Part shown: positions 8,798-17,434 of the stretch, in pieces
Layout of the letters: every line of letters begins with the position of its first letter
Numbering within the stretch: the stretch's first letter is position 1
Assembly: GCA_947483795.1 (NCBI GenBank)
Contig: CANKLZ010000004.1
Span: 1-40,866 of the forward strand
From: Micrococcales bacterium
GTDB lineage: Bacteria; Actinomycetota; Actinomycetes; Actinomycetales; Microbacteriaceae
Reading direction: 5' to 3'
DNA length: 40,866 nucleotides
Translations under genes and position numbers: made by a program
The notes under the pieces: model-generated
What the model saw: the letters and a program-made list of their open reading frames with translations, nothing else
Databases searched by the model: none
What the model was told of the DNA's origin: nothing

Positions 8798-9918
8798 GCG
8801 TCGCGATTTATTACTTTCAAAGCCAGTGCCATTAAGGCAGACTTTGCTGTTTCTTCCAAACTAGAAGATTCAAGAGAATCTAAACTTCGATCAGCCAACT
8901 CCGTAATCATTCGTTCGGTTTTTTCTAAAGCACCGGACTCCTGAATAAGTTTTTGCATGAATGCAATTTGTTGAGCATCTAACTCTCTGCTGGTGAGTAA
9001 CTCTTCAAAGCTGTTTGCCATTGATGGCGATTGCTCGGTCAAAGCTTCTTTAGTAAGGGCTACCAGAACTGTTCGCTTGCCTTCACGTAGATCATCGCCA
9101 GCTGGTTTGCCGGTAACGCTTGGATCTCCAAAGACGCCCAAGATGTCATCCCTAAGTTGGAAAGCAATTCCAAGCGGAATGCCAAACTGGGTAAACACGT
9201 TTAGTGTGCTCTGATCTGCTCCTGCAAAAGCAGCGCCAATACGAAGTGGAGCTTCAATGCTGTACTTCGCAGTTTTATATAGGATTACCTTCTCTGCTCT
9301 GCCAACGCCTTCTTTGACTGGTCTTGTCGTTGCAGCGTTTTCTTCGAGTACATCGAGGTACTGACCCGCCATAACTTCAACTCTCATCAAGCTGAATTCA
9401 TCGCGACAGGCACTTTCGATTTCGCGATTAGGCGAGTGTAGTAATGCGTTACCAAAAATCTCACTTGACCAACCAAGCATGAGATCTCCAACTAGCACAG
9501 AGCCAGCAACACCAAATCGTTCTGGAGCACCTGCCCACTGTTTTTCCTGGTGTAAAGATTCAAAGCGTTTGTGGATAGCTGGAGCACCACGTCGGGTGTC
9601 GGATTGGTCCAAAAGATCATCGTGAACCAGTGCTGCCGCGTGGAACATCTCTAGTGATGCAGCAATACCAGCAATCGCTTGCTCGGATTCGTTCACTTCT
9701 TGCTCACTCTGGTGATAGGAAGACTCACTTAGGGAAGCTCGCCATGCCCAATAGCAAAACAGTGCCCTAAACCTTTTCCCACCTTGAAGTAGGCTCTGGG
9801 TGTAGTCGACCACTGGGATCAAATCGGTAGAGATTGCCTCAAAATCGTTGCGCTGTTTGATGCAAAAGTTGTCTAGGTTTGTCTGGACCTGAACTAAGAC
9901 GTTTTCGGAGTAATTCAC
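8794..9918 (-). CDS. Polyprenyl (geranylgeranyl/farnesyl-type) diphosphate synthase
   Basis: 'ALVHDDLLDQSDTRRGAPAIH' and 'FQLRDDILGVFGDPSVTGKPAGDDLREGKRTVLV'. Confidence 0.92.
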   Translation of the reverse strand: MNYSENVLVQVQTNLDNFCIKQRNDFEAISTDLIPVVDYTQSLLQGGKRFRALFCYWAWRASLSESSYHQSEQEVNESEQAIAGIAASLEMFHAAALVHDDLLDQSDTRRGAPAIHKRFESLHQEKQWAGAPERFGVAGSVLVGDLMLGWSSEIFGNALLHSPNREIESACRDEFSLMRVEVMAGQYLDVLEENAATTRPVKEGVGRAEKVILYKTAKYSIEAPLRIGAAFAGADQSTLNVFTQFGIPLGIAFQLRDDILGVFGDPSVTGKPAGDDLREGKRTVLVALTKEALTEQSPSMANSFEELLTSRELDAQQIAFMQKLIQESGALEKTERMITELADRSLDSLESSSLEETAKSALMALALKVINRDA

Positions 9919-9976
9919 TGCACTAGCCTAACTGGGGCAATAGGTTTAGCATTAAAGGCAAGGCAAGGAGATTACT

Positions 9977-10345
9977 TTGGGATTAAGCGAGAGCGAACAA
10001 AAAGTTCTTGAGGAACTTGAGCGCCAGCTAACTGGCGGCAAGGAAGCACCTAAGGCTAAGGCCAGTCAAGTTGATGGCAAAGTCAAGTACGGCAGACTTC
10101 TTGTCCTCGGATCAGTCCTGGTATTTTTAGGGCTAGGGATCATGGTTTTCGCAATTTCTATCCAGGAAGTAATTGTTGGAGTATTAGCCTTCCTAACCAT
10201 GTTGACTGGGCTGTATCTGGTCAGTCAAAACTGGACCAGCAAAGCTTTTAGGGAGAGTCAGCCCAAATCAAACGCAAAGCCTGACCAAAAACCAGGTTCA
10301 ACAGGGTATTTTCAAAACCGTTGGGATCAGCGCAACGGCAACTAA
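9977..10345 (+). CDS. DUF3040 family membrane protein, TTG start
   Basis: 'LSESEQKVLEELERQL' N-terminus typical of DUF3040, followed by two hydrophobic segments; upstream of mraZ. Confidence 0.75.
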   Translation: MGLSESEQKVLEELERQLTGGKEAPKAKASQVDGKVKYGRLLVLGSVLVFLGLGIMVFAISIQEVIVGVLAFLTMLTGLYLVSQNWTSKAFRESQPKSNAKPDQKPGSTGYFQNRWDQRNGN

Positions 10346-10371
10346 TTAGGGGAAAGAGCCCCAAAACTAAG

Positions 10372-10400
10372 GACTTCAGAGTAATTCTGAGGTCTTTTTT
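10372..10400 (+). terminator. Rho-independent terminator after the DUF3040 gene
   Basis: GACTTCAGA-GTAAT-TCTGAGGTC stem (one G-U pair) followed directly by TTTTTT. Confidence 0.8.
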
Positions 10401-10504
10401 CATTTAACTCAGAAATATTCAATTTTTGAGAATTTTTCCTCCACCTAGATAGCCCTTGCTTTTATTGACCTCAACACGCCAGAATAGTAAGTTCTTGCAC
10501 GAAT

Positions 10505-10534
10505 TTGACAATAAGTGGATGAAAGTGGTGTAAT
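10505..10534 (+). promoter_or_regulatory. Putative dcw operon promoter upstream of mraZ
   Basis: TTGACA (10505-10510), 18-nt spacer, TGTAAT (10529-10534). Confidence 0.65.
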
Positions 10535-10540
10535 GTGGAG
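10513..10540 (+). promoter_or_regulatory. MraZ-binding box array (three GTGG repeats, 10-bp periodicity)
   Basis: GTGG at 10515, 10525 and 10535 within AAGTGGATGA AAGTGGTGTA ATGTGGAG, about 40-60 nt upstream of the mraZ start. Confidence 0.75.
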
Positions 10541-10577
10541 CATGACTACAGTGGCGAACTAAAGAAAGGGCCAGCAA

Positions 10578-11009
10578 GTGTTTATTGGTACTAGCTATCC
10601 CAAACTTGATGACAAGTTCCGCCTTATCCTCCCTGCAAAGTTCCGTGATCGTCTGGCTGGGGGAGTAATCCTGACTAAAGGACAAGAGAACTGTGTTGTA
10701 GTCATGACTAGGGCTGAATACGAAGCCAGAGCAGAAGCGCTAACCGCTGACACTACGGTTGGAACTCAAGATTTTAGAGTCCTATCTCGCCACTTTTTTG
10801 GCGATGCTGACGAACAGACCCCTGATGGACAGGGAAGAATCCTGGTCACCGCGAAACTTCGCGAGTGGGCAGGCCTCGGCCGCGACCTGGTAGTCGCCGG
10901 TGCTGGTAAGCACATCGAAATTTGGAACCCAGAAACCAGAGAGTCATACATGAACGCTGGTGCTGAAGCCTTTGCAAACTTCTCCGAAGGGGAGGTGAGG
11001 CTGAACTAA
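10578..11009 (+). CDS. mraZ: Transcriptional regulator / division protein MraZ, GTG start
   Basis: 'FIGTSYPKLDDKFRLILPAKFRDRLAGGVILTKGQENCVVV', 'DGQGRILVTAKLREWAGLGRDLVVAGAGKHIEIWNP'. Confidence 0.95.
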   Translation: MFIGTSYPKLDDKFRLILPAKFRDRLAGGVILTKGQENCVVVMTRAEYEARAEALTADTTVGTQDFRVLSRHFFGDADEQTPDGQGRILVTAKLREWAGLGRDLVVAGAGKHIEIWNPETRESYMNAGAEAFANFSEGEVRLN

Positions 11010-11033
11010 CTCCTAGTTTCTAATCTCCAGCTA

Positions 11034-11078
11034 TTTGGCTTCTGGATTTCTTCCCCGATTCCAAAAGCAGCAACCAAA
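11034..11078 (+). ncRNA. Putative mraW RNA motif (structured leader of rsmH)
   Basis: Hairpin TTTGG/CTT/GGA.. pairing with ..TCC/AAG/CCAAA with CTTCCCC (11050-11056) in the terminal loop, between mraZ and rsmH (mraW). Confidence 0.6.
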
Positions 11079-11125
11079 AGGGTTCAAATGGATGGGGTTT
11101 AGGAACTAGGAACTAAAGCGTAAAG

Positions 11126-12085
11126 ATGGCTGAAATCTCATCACTCCACGAACCAGTTCTCTTAGAACGATGCATTGAAATCCTTGGAGAAGCACTCAAA
11201 GGTGAATCCGCAATATTGGTGGATGGAACTCTTGGTCTCGGTGGTCATAGTGAAGCTTTTCTAAAGCGCTTCCCAAACTTAGTTTTAGTCGGTATCGATC
11301 GTGATGAGAATGCACTTCGGTTGGCAGGGGAGCGTTTAGCTCCATTTGCCGACCGCATCCACCTTGTTCAAGCTGTATACAGCGAGATCCCTGAAGTGCT
11401 TGAAGACCTAGGGCTTGAACTTGCCGACGCCATTCTTTTGGATCTGGGAGTTTCATCGATGCAACTCGATGAGAAAGACAGAGGCTTCGCGTACTCATTC
11501 GATGCACCGCTGGATATGCGAATGGATTCAAGCGCAGAGCTAACAGCTGCCAAGATTCTCAATGAATACAAGGAAGATGACCTTACTAAAATCTTCAAAA
11601 CCTATGGTGAAGAAAGATACGCAAAGTCAATCTCCCGTCAAATCGTCAAGATTAGATCTAAATCACCTTTTACAACAAGCAAACAACTCACCGACATCAT
11701 CGCCAAGGTAGTCCCATTTATTCCAGGTAAGAGTTCGGGTCACCCAGCCAAGCGTGTGTTCCAAGCTCTAAGAATTGAAGTCAATCGTGAACTTGAGATT
11801 TTAGAAGAAACAATCCCAGCAGTCATCGATGCTCTAAAGATTGATGGCCGAGTCCTGGTGTTGTCATACCAATCCCTAGAAGACCGCATAGTCAAACAAG
11901 CACTGGTCGCTGCCTCTACTTCTTCAGCCCCATTAGATCTTCCAATCGAACTTGAACAGCATGCCCCAGTTCTTCGACTTCTAGTCCGAGGAGCAGAACA
12001 AGCATCCGAGCAAGAAATTAGTCACAACCCAAGATCAGCCTCAGTTCGCCTGAGAGCTGCTCAAAAGATAAGGAACGCAGCATGA
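11126..12085 (+). CDS. rsmH: 16S rRNA (cytosine(1402)-N(4))-methyltransferase
   Basis: 'HEPVLLERCIEIL', 'LVDGTLGLGGHSEAFL', 'GIDRDENAL', 'ILLDLGVSSMQLDEKDRGFAYSFDAPLDMRMD'. Confidence 0.95.
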   Translation: MAEISSLHEPVLLERCIEILGEALKGESAILVDGTLGLGGHSEAFLKRFPNLVLVGIDRDENALRLAGERLAPFADRIHLVQAVYSEIPEVLEDLGLELADAILLDLGVSSMQLDEKDRGFAYSFDAPLDMRMDSSAELTAAKILNEYKEDDLTKIFKTYGEERYAKSISRQIVKIRSKSPFTTSKQLTDIIAKVVPFIPGKSSGHPAKRVFQALRIEVNRELEILEETIPAVIDALKIDGRVLVLSYQSLEDRIVKQALVAASTSSAPLDLPIELEQHAPVLRLLVRGAEQASEQEISHNPRSASVRLRAAQKIRNAA

Positions 12086-12723
12086 GCGTATTAAGACAAG
12101 CTCAACCAATTCGCCCTATTGCACCAAGGCGACACCTGAGACCGGTATCAAACGTGGTCCAACCTGTTCGCAGAAGTGTTCCAAAGGTTAGTTCCCAGTC
12201 CTCATCATTTAGAGCGCTACTGACCAAGACCCTAATCGGCAAGTTACTAGTTGGATTTACAAGTGTTGCGGTACTAGGCCTGATTGTGAACACTCTCTGC
12301 GATGGTGCTGTCTACAAAATCTCAGAGCTAAAGATTGAGACAGCAGCATTGGCGACCCAGTCACAGATCATCGGTCAACAGGTTGATTCTCTTCGTTCAC
12401 CGCAGAACCTCTCCAATAGTGCCAAAGCTCTTGGCATGGTTGTGAATTCAGATCCAGTATTTCTAAATGTGCGCGACGCAAAAGTTCTAGGCTCTGCAAT
12501 TCCAGCCTCTGCGGACGCGACAAAAGCAGTGTCAGCAAATCTAATCCCGAATGCATCCATGACGTATCGAAGTAATCCGGTGGCTCTCAAGGGCGATAAC
12601 AAATCAACCATTGAAGCTCCTGTTCTTAAAACTTCATCTGCACAGAGTGTCAAGCAGTCCGTCTCAGGATCTAGCCAAGTAGCCTTAATTCCTGTGGGCA
12701 TTCCAGCATCGCCAACAAACTAG
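12082..12723 (+). CDS. ftsL: FtsL-like division protein
   Basis: Position between rsmH and ftsI; basic N-terminus, single TM, then a heptad-like region 'YKISELKIETAALATQSQIIGQQVDSLRSPQNLSNSAKALGMV'. Confidence 0.65.
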   Translation: MSVLRQAQPIRPIAPRRHLRPVSNVVQPVRRSVPKVSSQSSSFRALLTKTLIGKLLVGFTSVAVLGLIVNTLCDGAVYKISELKIETAALATQSQIIGQQVDSLRSPQNLSNSAKALGMVVNSDPVFLNVRDAKVLGSAIPASADATKAVSANLIPNASMTYRSNPVALKGDNKSTIEAPVLKTSSAQSVKQSVSGSSQVALIPVGIPASPTN

Positions 12724-12741
12724 ACCATTTAGGGGCGTTCA

Positions 12742-14493
12742 ATGCATTCGAGTGAGACCGATAGAAGATATTCAATCTTCGTCGGAATTGTTCTTTGTGT
12801 TCTAGCAGTTTTTATCTTTCGGCTTACTTGGGTTCAGGTAATCGAAGCTGAAGCCATAAACAAGGTCTCAACTGAAGCGCGTGAAACAACTCGCACAATC
12901 CCAGCTATTCGCGGCAATATCATTGATAGTGAAGGACACATCCTCGCCACCACAATCATTAGCTGGGATGTGAATGTTGACCCAAAAAACGTTGGCCCTG
13001 TTGTTCTGAAAATTGGCGATCAGAAAGTTGCTTTCACCAAAGAGCAGATAGCCGAAAAGCTATCTGAAATGCTTAGAGTGCCTACCGAAGAGCTTTTAGA
13101 GAAGATGACTGGAACCTCTAGGTATGCCAACCTCAAGAAGTCGGTCAGTGCGGCAACTTATTCCAAACTTAAAGAACTAGACATCCCTTGGGTCTATTTC
13201 GACAAGAAACAAAAACGGCACTACCCAGACGGTGCGGTGGCTGGAAACCTTCTAGGCTTCGTTGGATCCGATGGCTCAGCACTTGAAGGTATCGAAAGAA
13301 TGATGAACTCGTGCCTTGCTGGAAATGACGGTAGAGAGTCATATATTCAAGGTGCAGATCTAATCCGTATCCCATCTTCAGTCCAAGTTATTCAACAGGT
13401 CAAGCATGGCTCCGATGTCGTGCTCTCTATCAATTCAGATTTGCAATACTCTGCCCAACAAGAGATGGCAGCAACTGTTCGCAGGCTAAATGCAGACTGG
13501 GCCAGTGCAATAGTTATGGAAGTCTCAACCGGAAGAATTCTTGCAGCAGCTGAAGCTCCTACAGTTGATCCAAACAACTTCAGTGGAGTAAAAGCCGAGA
13601 ACAGATCATCCAGAATTTTTAGAACCTCTTTCGAACCAGGCTCAATACTTAAAACTCTTGCTGTTGCCACAGCCCTAGATGCTGGCAAGGCAACACCGTT
13701 GAGCCAAGTTGTTGCTCCATACTCGCTGCGGATGCCTTGGGGGCAGAACATCAATGACTCACACAGACACCCACCTGAAAAACTAACCTTTACCGGTGTG
13801 TTAGCAGAATCTTCGAACACTGGATTAGTTCAACTTGGTGGAAAAGTAGATTCCAAAACACGTTACGAATACATGCAGAAATTTGGACTTGGCAGTAAGT
13901 CAGGCGTGAACTTTGAAGGTGAATCTTCAGGCCAACTAGCTGACTACACCAAGTGGGACAAAATGACGGATAAGACGGTCATGTTCGGGCAAGGAGTTTC
14001 CCTTACCCCAATCCAAACCGCTGACATCTATCAAACAATTGCAAACAAAGGTGTTCGACTTTCACCAGTTCTCGTCGAGGGTTGTCAGGATAGAAACGGT
14101 AACCTTACTCGCACTGCTGTGGATTCACCAGTTCGAGTCATCAGTGAAAAGACAGCCGCCGACACAATGGACATGCTTGAAAAGGTTGTTGAAGAGGGTT
14201 CGATAGGTAAGACAGCGAGAATTCAGGGCTACCGCATCGGCGGAAAAACTGGAACTGCTCAAATTGCTGAAGGCAAAGGCTATGGCCGTCTCTTTGCGGT
14301 GTCTTTCGTTGGAGTTGCTCCTGCTGAGAATCCAAAATATGTAGTTGCTGTTACTGCTTTTAAATCAAGAAACATTAGCAACTCACTAGGCGCAACCCCT
14401 GGGTTCGTAGCCATTATGAAACAAGTACTAAAGACTTATACCGTGCCACCAACAACAACCAAATCCAAGAAGATTGCGACAGAGTGGAAATAA
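12742..14493 (+). CDS. ftsI: Peptidoglycan transpeptidase FtsI / class B PBP
   Basis: 'SFEPGSILKTLAVATALDAG' (SxxK), 'SSNTGLVQLG' (SxN), 'GGKTGTAQIAEG' (KTG). Confidence 0.93.
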   Translation: MHSSETDRRYSIFVGIVLCVLAVFIFRLTWVQVIEAEAINKVSTEARETTRTIPAIRGNIIDSEGHILATTIISWDVNVDPKNVGPVVLKIGDQKVAFTKEQIAEKLSEMLRVPTEELLEKMTGTSRYANLKKSVSAATYSKLKELDIPWVYFDKKQKRHYPDGAVAGNLLGFVGSDGSALEGIERMMNSCLAGNDGRESYIQGADLIRIPSSVQVIQQVKHGSDVVLSINSDLQYSAQQEMAATVRRLNADWASAIVMEVSTGRILAAAEAPTVDPNNFSGVKAENRSSRIFRTSFEPGSILKTLAVATALDAGKATPLSQVVAPYSLRMPWGQNINDSHRHPPEKLTFTGVLAESSNTGLVQLGGKVDSKTRYEYMQKFGLGSKSGVNFEGESSGQLADYTKWDKMTDKTVMFGQGVSLTPIQTADIYQTIANKGVRLSPVLVEGCQDRNGNLTRTAVDSPVRVISEKTAADTMDMLEKVVEEGSIGKTARIQGYRIGGKTGTAQIAEGKGYGRLFAVSFVGVAPAENPKYVVAVTAFKSRNISNSLGATPGFVAIMKQVLKTYTVPPTTTKSKKIATEWK

Positions 14494-16037
14494 TGACACC
14501 TAAGCAATCGATTCCTCCAATTCTGAGACCAGATCAAGTTAAACCGGTTTCACTTCAAGTTTTTGCTGAACACTTTGGCTTAGAGATCAAAGATCATGTT
14601 TCTACTGTTGAGCTCACTGGGATCAGCATGAACACAGGAGACCTAAGAAAAGGTGACCTTTTTGTTGCTATGCCTGGCGTGAAGACACACGGCGCCAGCT
14701 TTATTGCCAAGGCAATTGAACTCGGTGCAGTTGCAGTTGTGACAGATTCACAAGGATTTGAAATTCTTCAAGACTGTGTGCTACCAATTCTTCTTCTTGA
14801 AAACCCTAGAGCTCATCTAGGTGACCTAGCAGCTTTTGTCTATGGCAACACACAAGGCAATATGCCAACCTTGTTCGCTACCACTGGCACCAACGGCAAG
14901 ACTTCAACAACATATTTGCTAGAGGGAATTCTGCGACAACTAAATCGTGTTACCGGACTAACTTCAACAGCGGAAAGACACATCGCTGGAGAAGTGATTG
15001 TCAGTCGACTGACCACTCCAGAATCAACCGAGATGCACGCACTCATCGCACGCATGCGAGAAAAAGGTGTTACCGATGTGGCCATTGAGGTTTCTGCTCA
15101 AGCACTAACCCAACTAAGAGTAGATGGATTAGTTTTCGATGTTGCTGGTTTCACTAATTTGAGCCATGACCATTTCGATGACTACGACGGTTTTGATGAC
15201 TATCTTGAAGCGAAAGCTAAGTTATTTACTAAAGCAAAATCTAGGTGTGCTGTGATATGCCTCGACACTGAGTATGGGAGGAGAGTTGCTGAACTAAGTG
15301 AGGTGCCAGTAACCACAGTGTCGATGAATCCTGAAAATAAAGCTGACTGGACTGTTCGCGTGTTAGCAGAACTACCTGACAAAACAGAATTTGAGTTATC
15401 TGGGCCCAATGGTGAGAAGTTATCCTCAAGTGTTCCTATTCTTGGCGCGCACATGGCTAGTAACGCAGGTCTAGCCATCGTTATGGCAGTTCAAGCAGGT
15501 TTCTTGTTTGACAATATCGCTAAAGTTTTGAGTGGCGGGATTGACGCATACCTGCCCGGTCGAACAGAGCTAGTGTCTCCTCAGGGGGCCCCAAACGTTT
15601 ACGTTGACTTTGGTCACAGCCCTGATGCATTCCTGAACACCCTTGCGGCTGTCCGTAAGGTAACAACTGGCAAGGTACTTATGCTCTTTGGTGCTGACGG
15701 TGATCGTGATGCATCTAAACGCCCTGAGATGGCTCGGGTCGCCGCTAAGGGGTGTGACCTATTAGTGATAACAGATCATCACCCGAGATTTGAAAATCCT
15801 GCATCAATCAGAAAAACACTCGTTGATGAAGCAAGACTATTTAGACCTGAACTTGAGATCCATGAAGTTTCACCACCAGAGGCTGCAATAAGACTTGCAG
15901 TTTCATTAGTTCAACCAGGCGATGCCATTTTGTGGGCCGGACCTGGTCATCAGGATTACCGAGATATCGAAGGGGTTAGAACTCCGTATTCTGCTCGCGC
16001 TGAAGCCAGAGCTGCTCTCAAAGAGGCAGGCTACTAA
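14493..16037 (+). CDS. murE: UDP-N-acetylmuramoyl-tripeptide synthetase MurE
   Basis: 'TTGTNGKTSTTYLLEGIL', 'EVSAQALTQLRVDGLVFDVAGFTNLSHDHFDDY', 'VYVDFGHSPDAFLNTL'. ATG at 14493 overlaps the ftsI stop. Confidence 0.93.
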   Translation: MTPKQSIPPILRPDQVKPVSLQVFAEHFGLEIKDHVSTVELTGISMNTGDLRKGDLFVAMPGVKTHGASFIAKAIELGAVAVVTDSQGFEILQDCVLPILLLENPRAHLGDLAAFVYGNTQGNMPTLFATTGTNGKTSTTYLLEGILRQLNRVTGLTSTAERHIAGEVIVSRLTTPESTEMHALIARMREKGVTDVAIEVSAQALTQLRVDGLVFDVAGFTNLSHDHFDDYDGFDDYLEAKAKLFTKAKSRCAVICLDTEYGRRVAELSEVPVTTVSMNPENKADWTVRVLAELPDKTEFELSGPNGEKLSSSVPILGAHMASNAGLAIVMAVQAGFLFDNIAKVLSGGIDAYLPGRTELVSPQGAPNVYVDFGHSPDAFLNTLAAVRKVTTGKVLMLFGADGDRDASKRPEMARVAAKGCDLLVITDHHPRFENPASIRKTLVDEARLFRPELEIHEVSPPEAAIRLAVSLVQPGDAILWAGPGHQDYRDIEGVRTPYSARAEARAALKEAGY

Positions 16038-17434
16038 TGATTGTGCTTAGTCTCAAAGAGATAGCTGAGGCAATATCAGCAGAGCTAGTCGGCGAAGGTT
16101 CAATAACTGTTACGGGTTCCGTTGAAACAGATTCGCGACTGATAACCACCGGCTCGTTGTTTGTTGCAAAACCTGGTGAACATACCGATGGCCATCTTTT
16201 TGTGCCCAACGCAATTGATCAGGGAGCAGTTGCTGCCATAGTTGAGCGTCAACTCAATGACGATATTTCTCAACTTATTGTGAATGATTCGGTTGTAGCA
16301 CTGGGTCTTTTAGCTAAGTATGTGGTTGCTAAGGTCAAAGTTCTCGGTGACTTGAAAGTTATTGGTGTTACCGGTTCAAACGGCAAGACCACAACCAAGA
16401 ACATGCTTCGCGAAGTTCTCTCCTCAAATGGAGAAACTATTGCGCCAGAGGAGTCCTTCAATAATGAAGTCGGAGCCCCATACTCGATGCTTCGAATTAA
16501 TGAGCAAACTAAGTATTTAGTGGTTGAACTAGGAGCTGGCGGTTTGGGAAGTGTCCGTTACCTAACTCAAATGTGTGAACCAGATATTGGTATCGAACTA
16601 AAAGTTGGTTTGGCACATGCTGGCGAATTCGGTGGGATAGATGTAACAGAGAGAATCAAGTCTGAACTGGTTGAGGAGCTTTCAACTGAAGCCATAGCGC
16701 TACTGAACATTGACGATGAGCGCGTGAAGAGAATGTCTGAAAAGACCCAAGCAAAGATTTCGTCTTTTGGCCTTAACGCTGAAGCTAATTACAGGGCCGA
16801 AGACATACAGGTTTCAATCAAAGGAACCAGTTTCACTCTGGTTACACCAGATGGAAGAAGAAGCCCTATTCAGCTTCATATTCTCGGTGAACACCACGTC
16901 TATAACGCTTTAGCAGCTCTGGCCACTGCAGAGCTCTTGGGTGTCGATAGAGCCGAGGCAGTCGCGGCTATTGAGCAAATGAAACTTGCTGAGAGATGGC
17001 GTATGGAGCTAAATGTATCTTCAACCGGACTTACTGTGATTAACGATGCCTATAACTCAAGCCCTGATTCGATGCGCGCAGCTTTACAAACACTGGCTCA
17101 ACTCGGCAGACAAACAGGTAAAAAAACTGTTGCTGTAATGGGAGAGATGGCTGAGTTAGGTGAATTCTCAGTTCATGAGCACGATGCCATAGGTCGAATA
17201 GCAGTTCGTTTGAATTTGGGGCAGGTTGTTGTAGTTGGTAAAGCAGCCAAGTTGATACACATGGGTGCCTCTCAAGAAGGATCCTGGGACGGGGAATCGC
17301 AGTATTTCGATGAAATCTCCGACGCTCTAGGGTATCTGCGTGGAATGCTTACAGGTGATGAAATCGTCTTGGTGAAATCTTCTAAGTCGGCAAACCTACG
17401 TTATCTTGGCGATGACCTTTGGAAGGAGATCTAA
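16037..17434 (+). CDS. murF: UDP-N-acetylmuramoyl-tripeptide--D-alanyl-D-alanine ligase
   Basis: 'GVTGSNGKTTTKNMLREVL', 'NDAYNSSPDSMRAALQTLAQL'. Confidence 0.94.
   Translation: MIVLSLKEIAEAISAELVGEGSITVTGSVETDSRLITTGSLFVAKPGEHTDGHLFVPNAIDQGAVAAIVERQLNDDISQLIVNDSVVALGLLAKYVVAKVKVLGDLKVIGVTGSNGKTTTKNMLREVLSSNGETIAPEESFNNEVGAPYSMLRINEQTKYLVVELGAGGLGSVRYLTQMCEPDIGIELKVGLAHAGEFGGIDVTERIKSELVEELSTEAIALLNIDDERVKRMSEKTQAKISSFGLNAEANYRAEDIQVSIKGTSFTLVTPDGRRSPIQLHILGEHHVYNALAALATAELLGVDRAEAVAAIEQMKLAERWRMELNVSSTGLTVINDAYNSSPDSMRAALQTLAQLGRQTGKKTVAVMGEMAELGEFSVHEHDAIGRIAVRLNLGQVVVVGKAAKLIHMGASQEGSWDGESQYFDEISDALGYLRGMLTGDEIVLVKSSKSANLRYLGDDLWKEI

Noticed and set aside
10419-10685. 88-aa minus strand ORF across the mraZ promoter
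   Set aside because: Runs antisense into mraZ and through the promoter/box array; no family features.
13392-13820. 142-aa minus strand ORF
   Set aside because: Antisense to the catalytic domain of ftsI; spurious.
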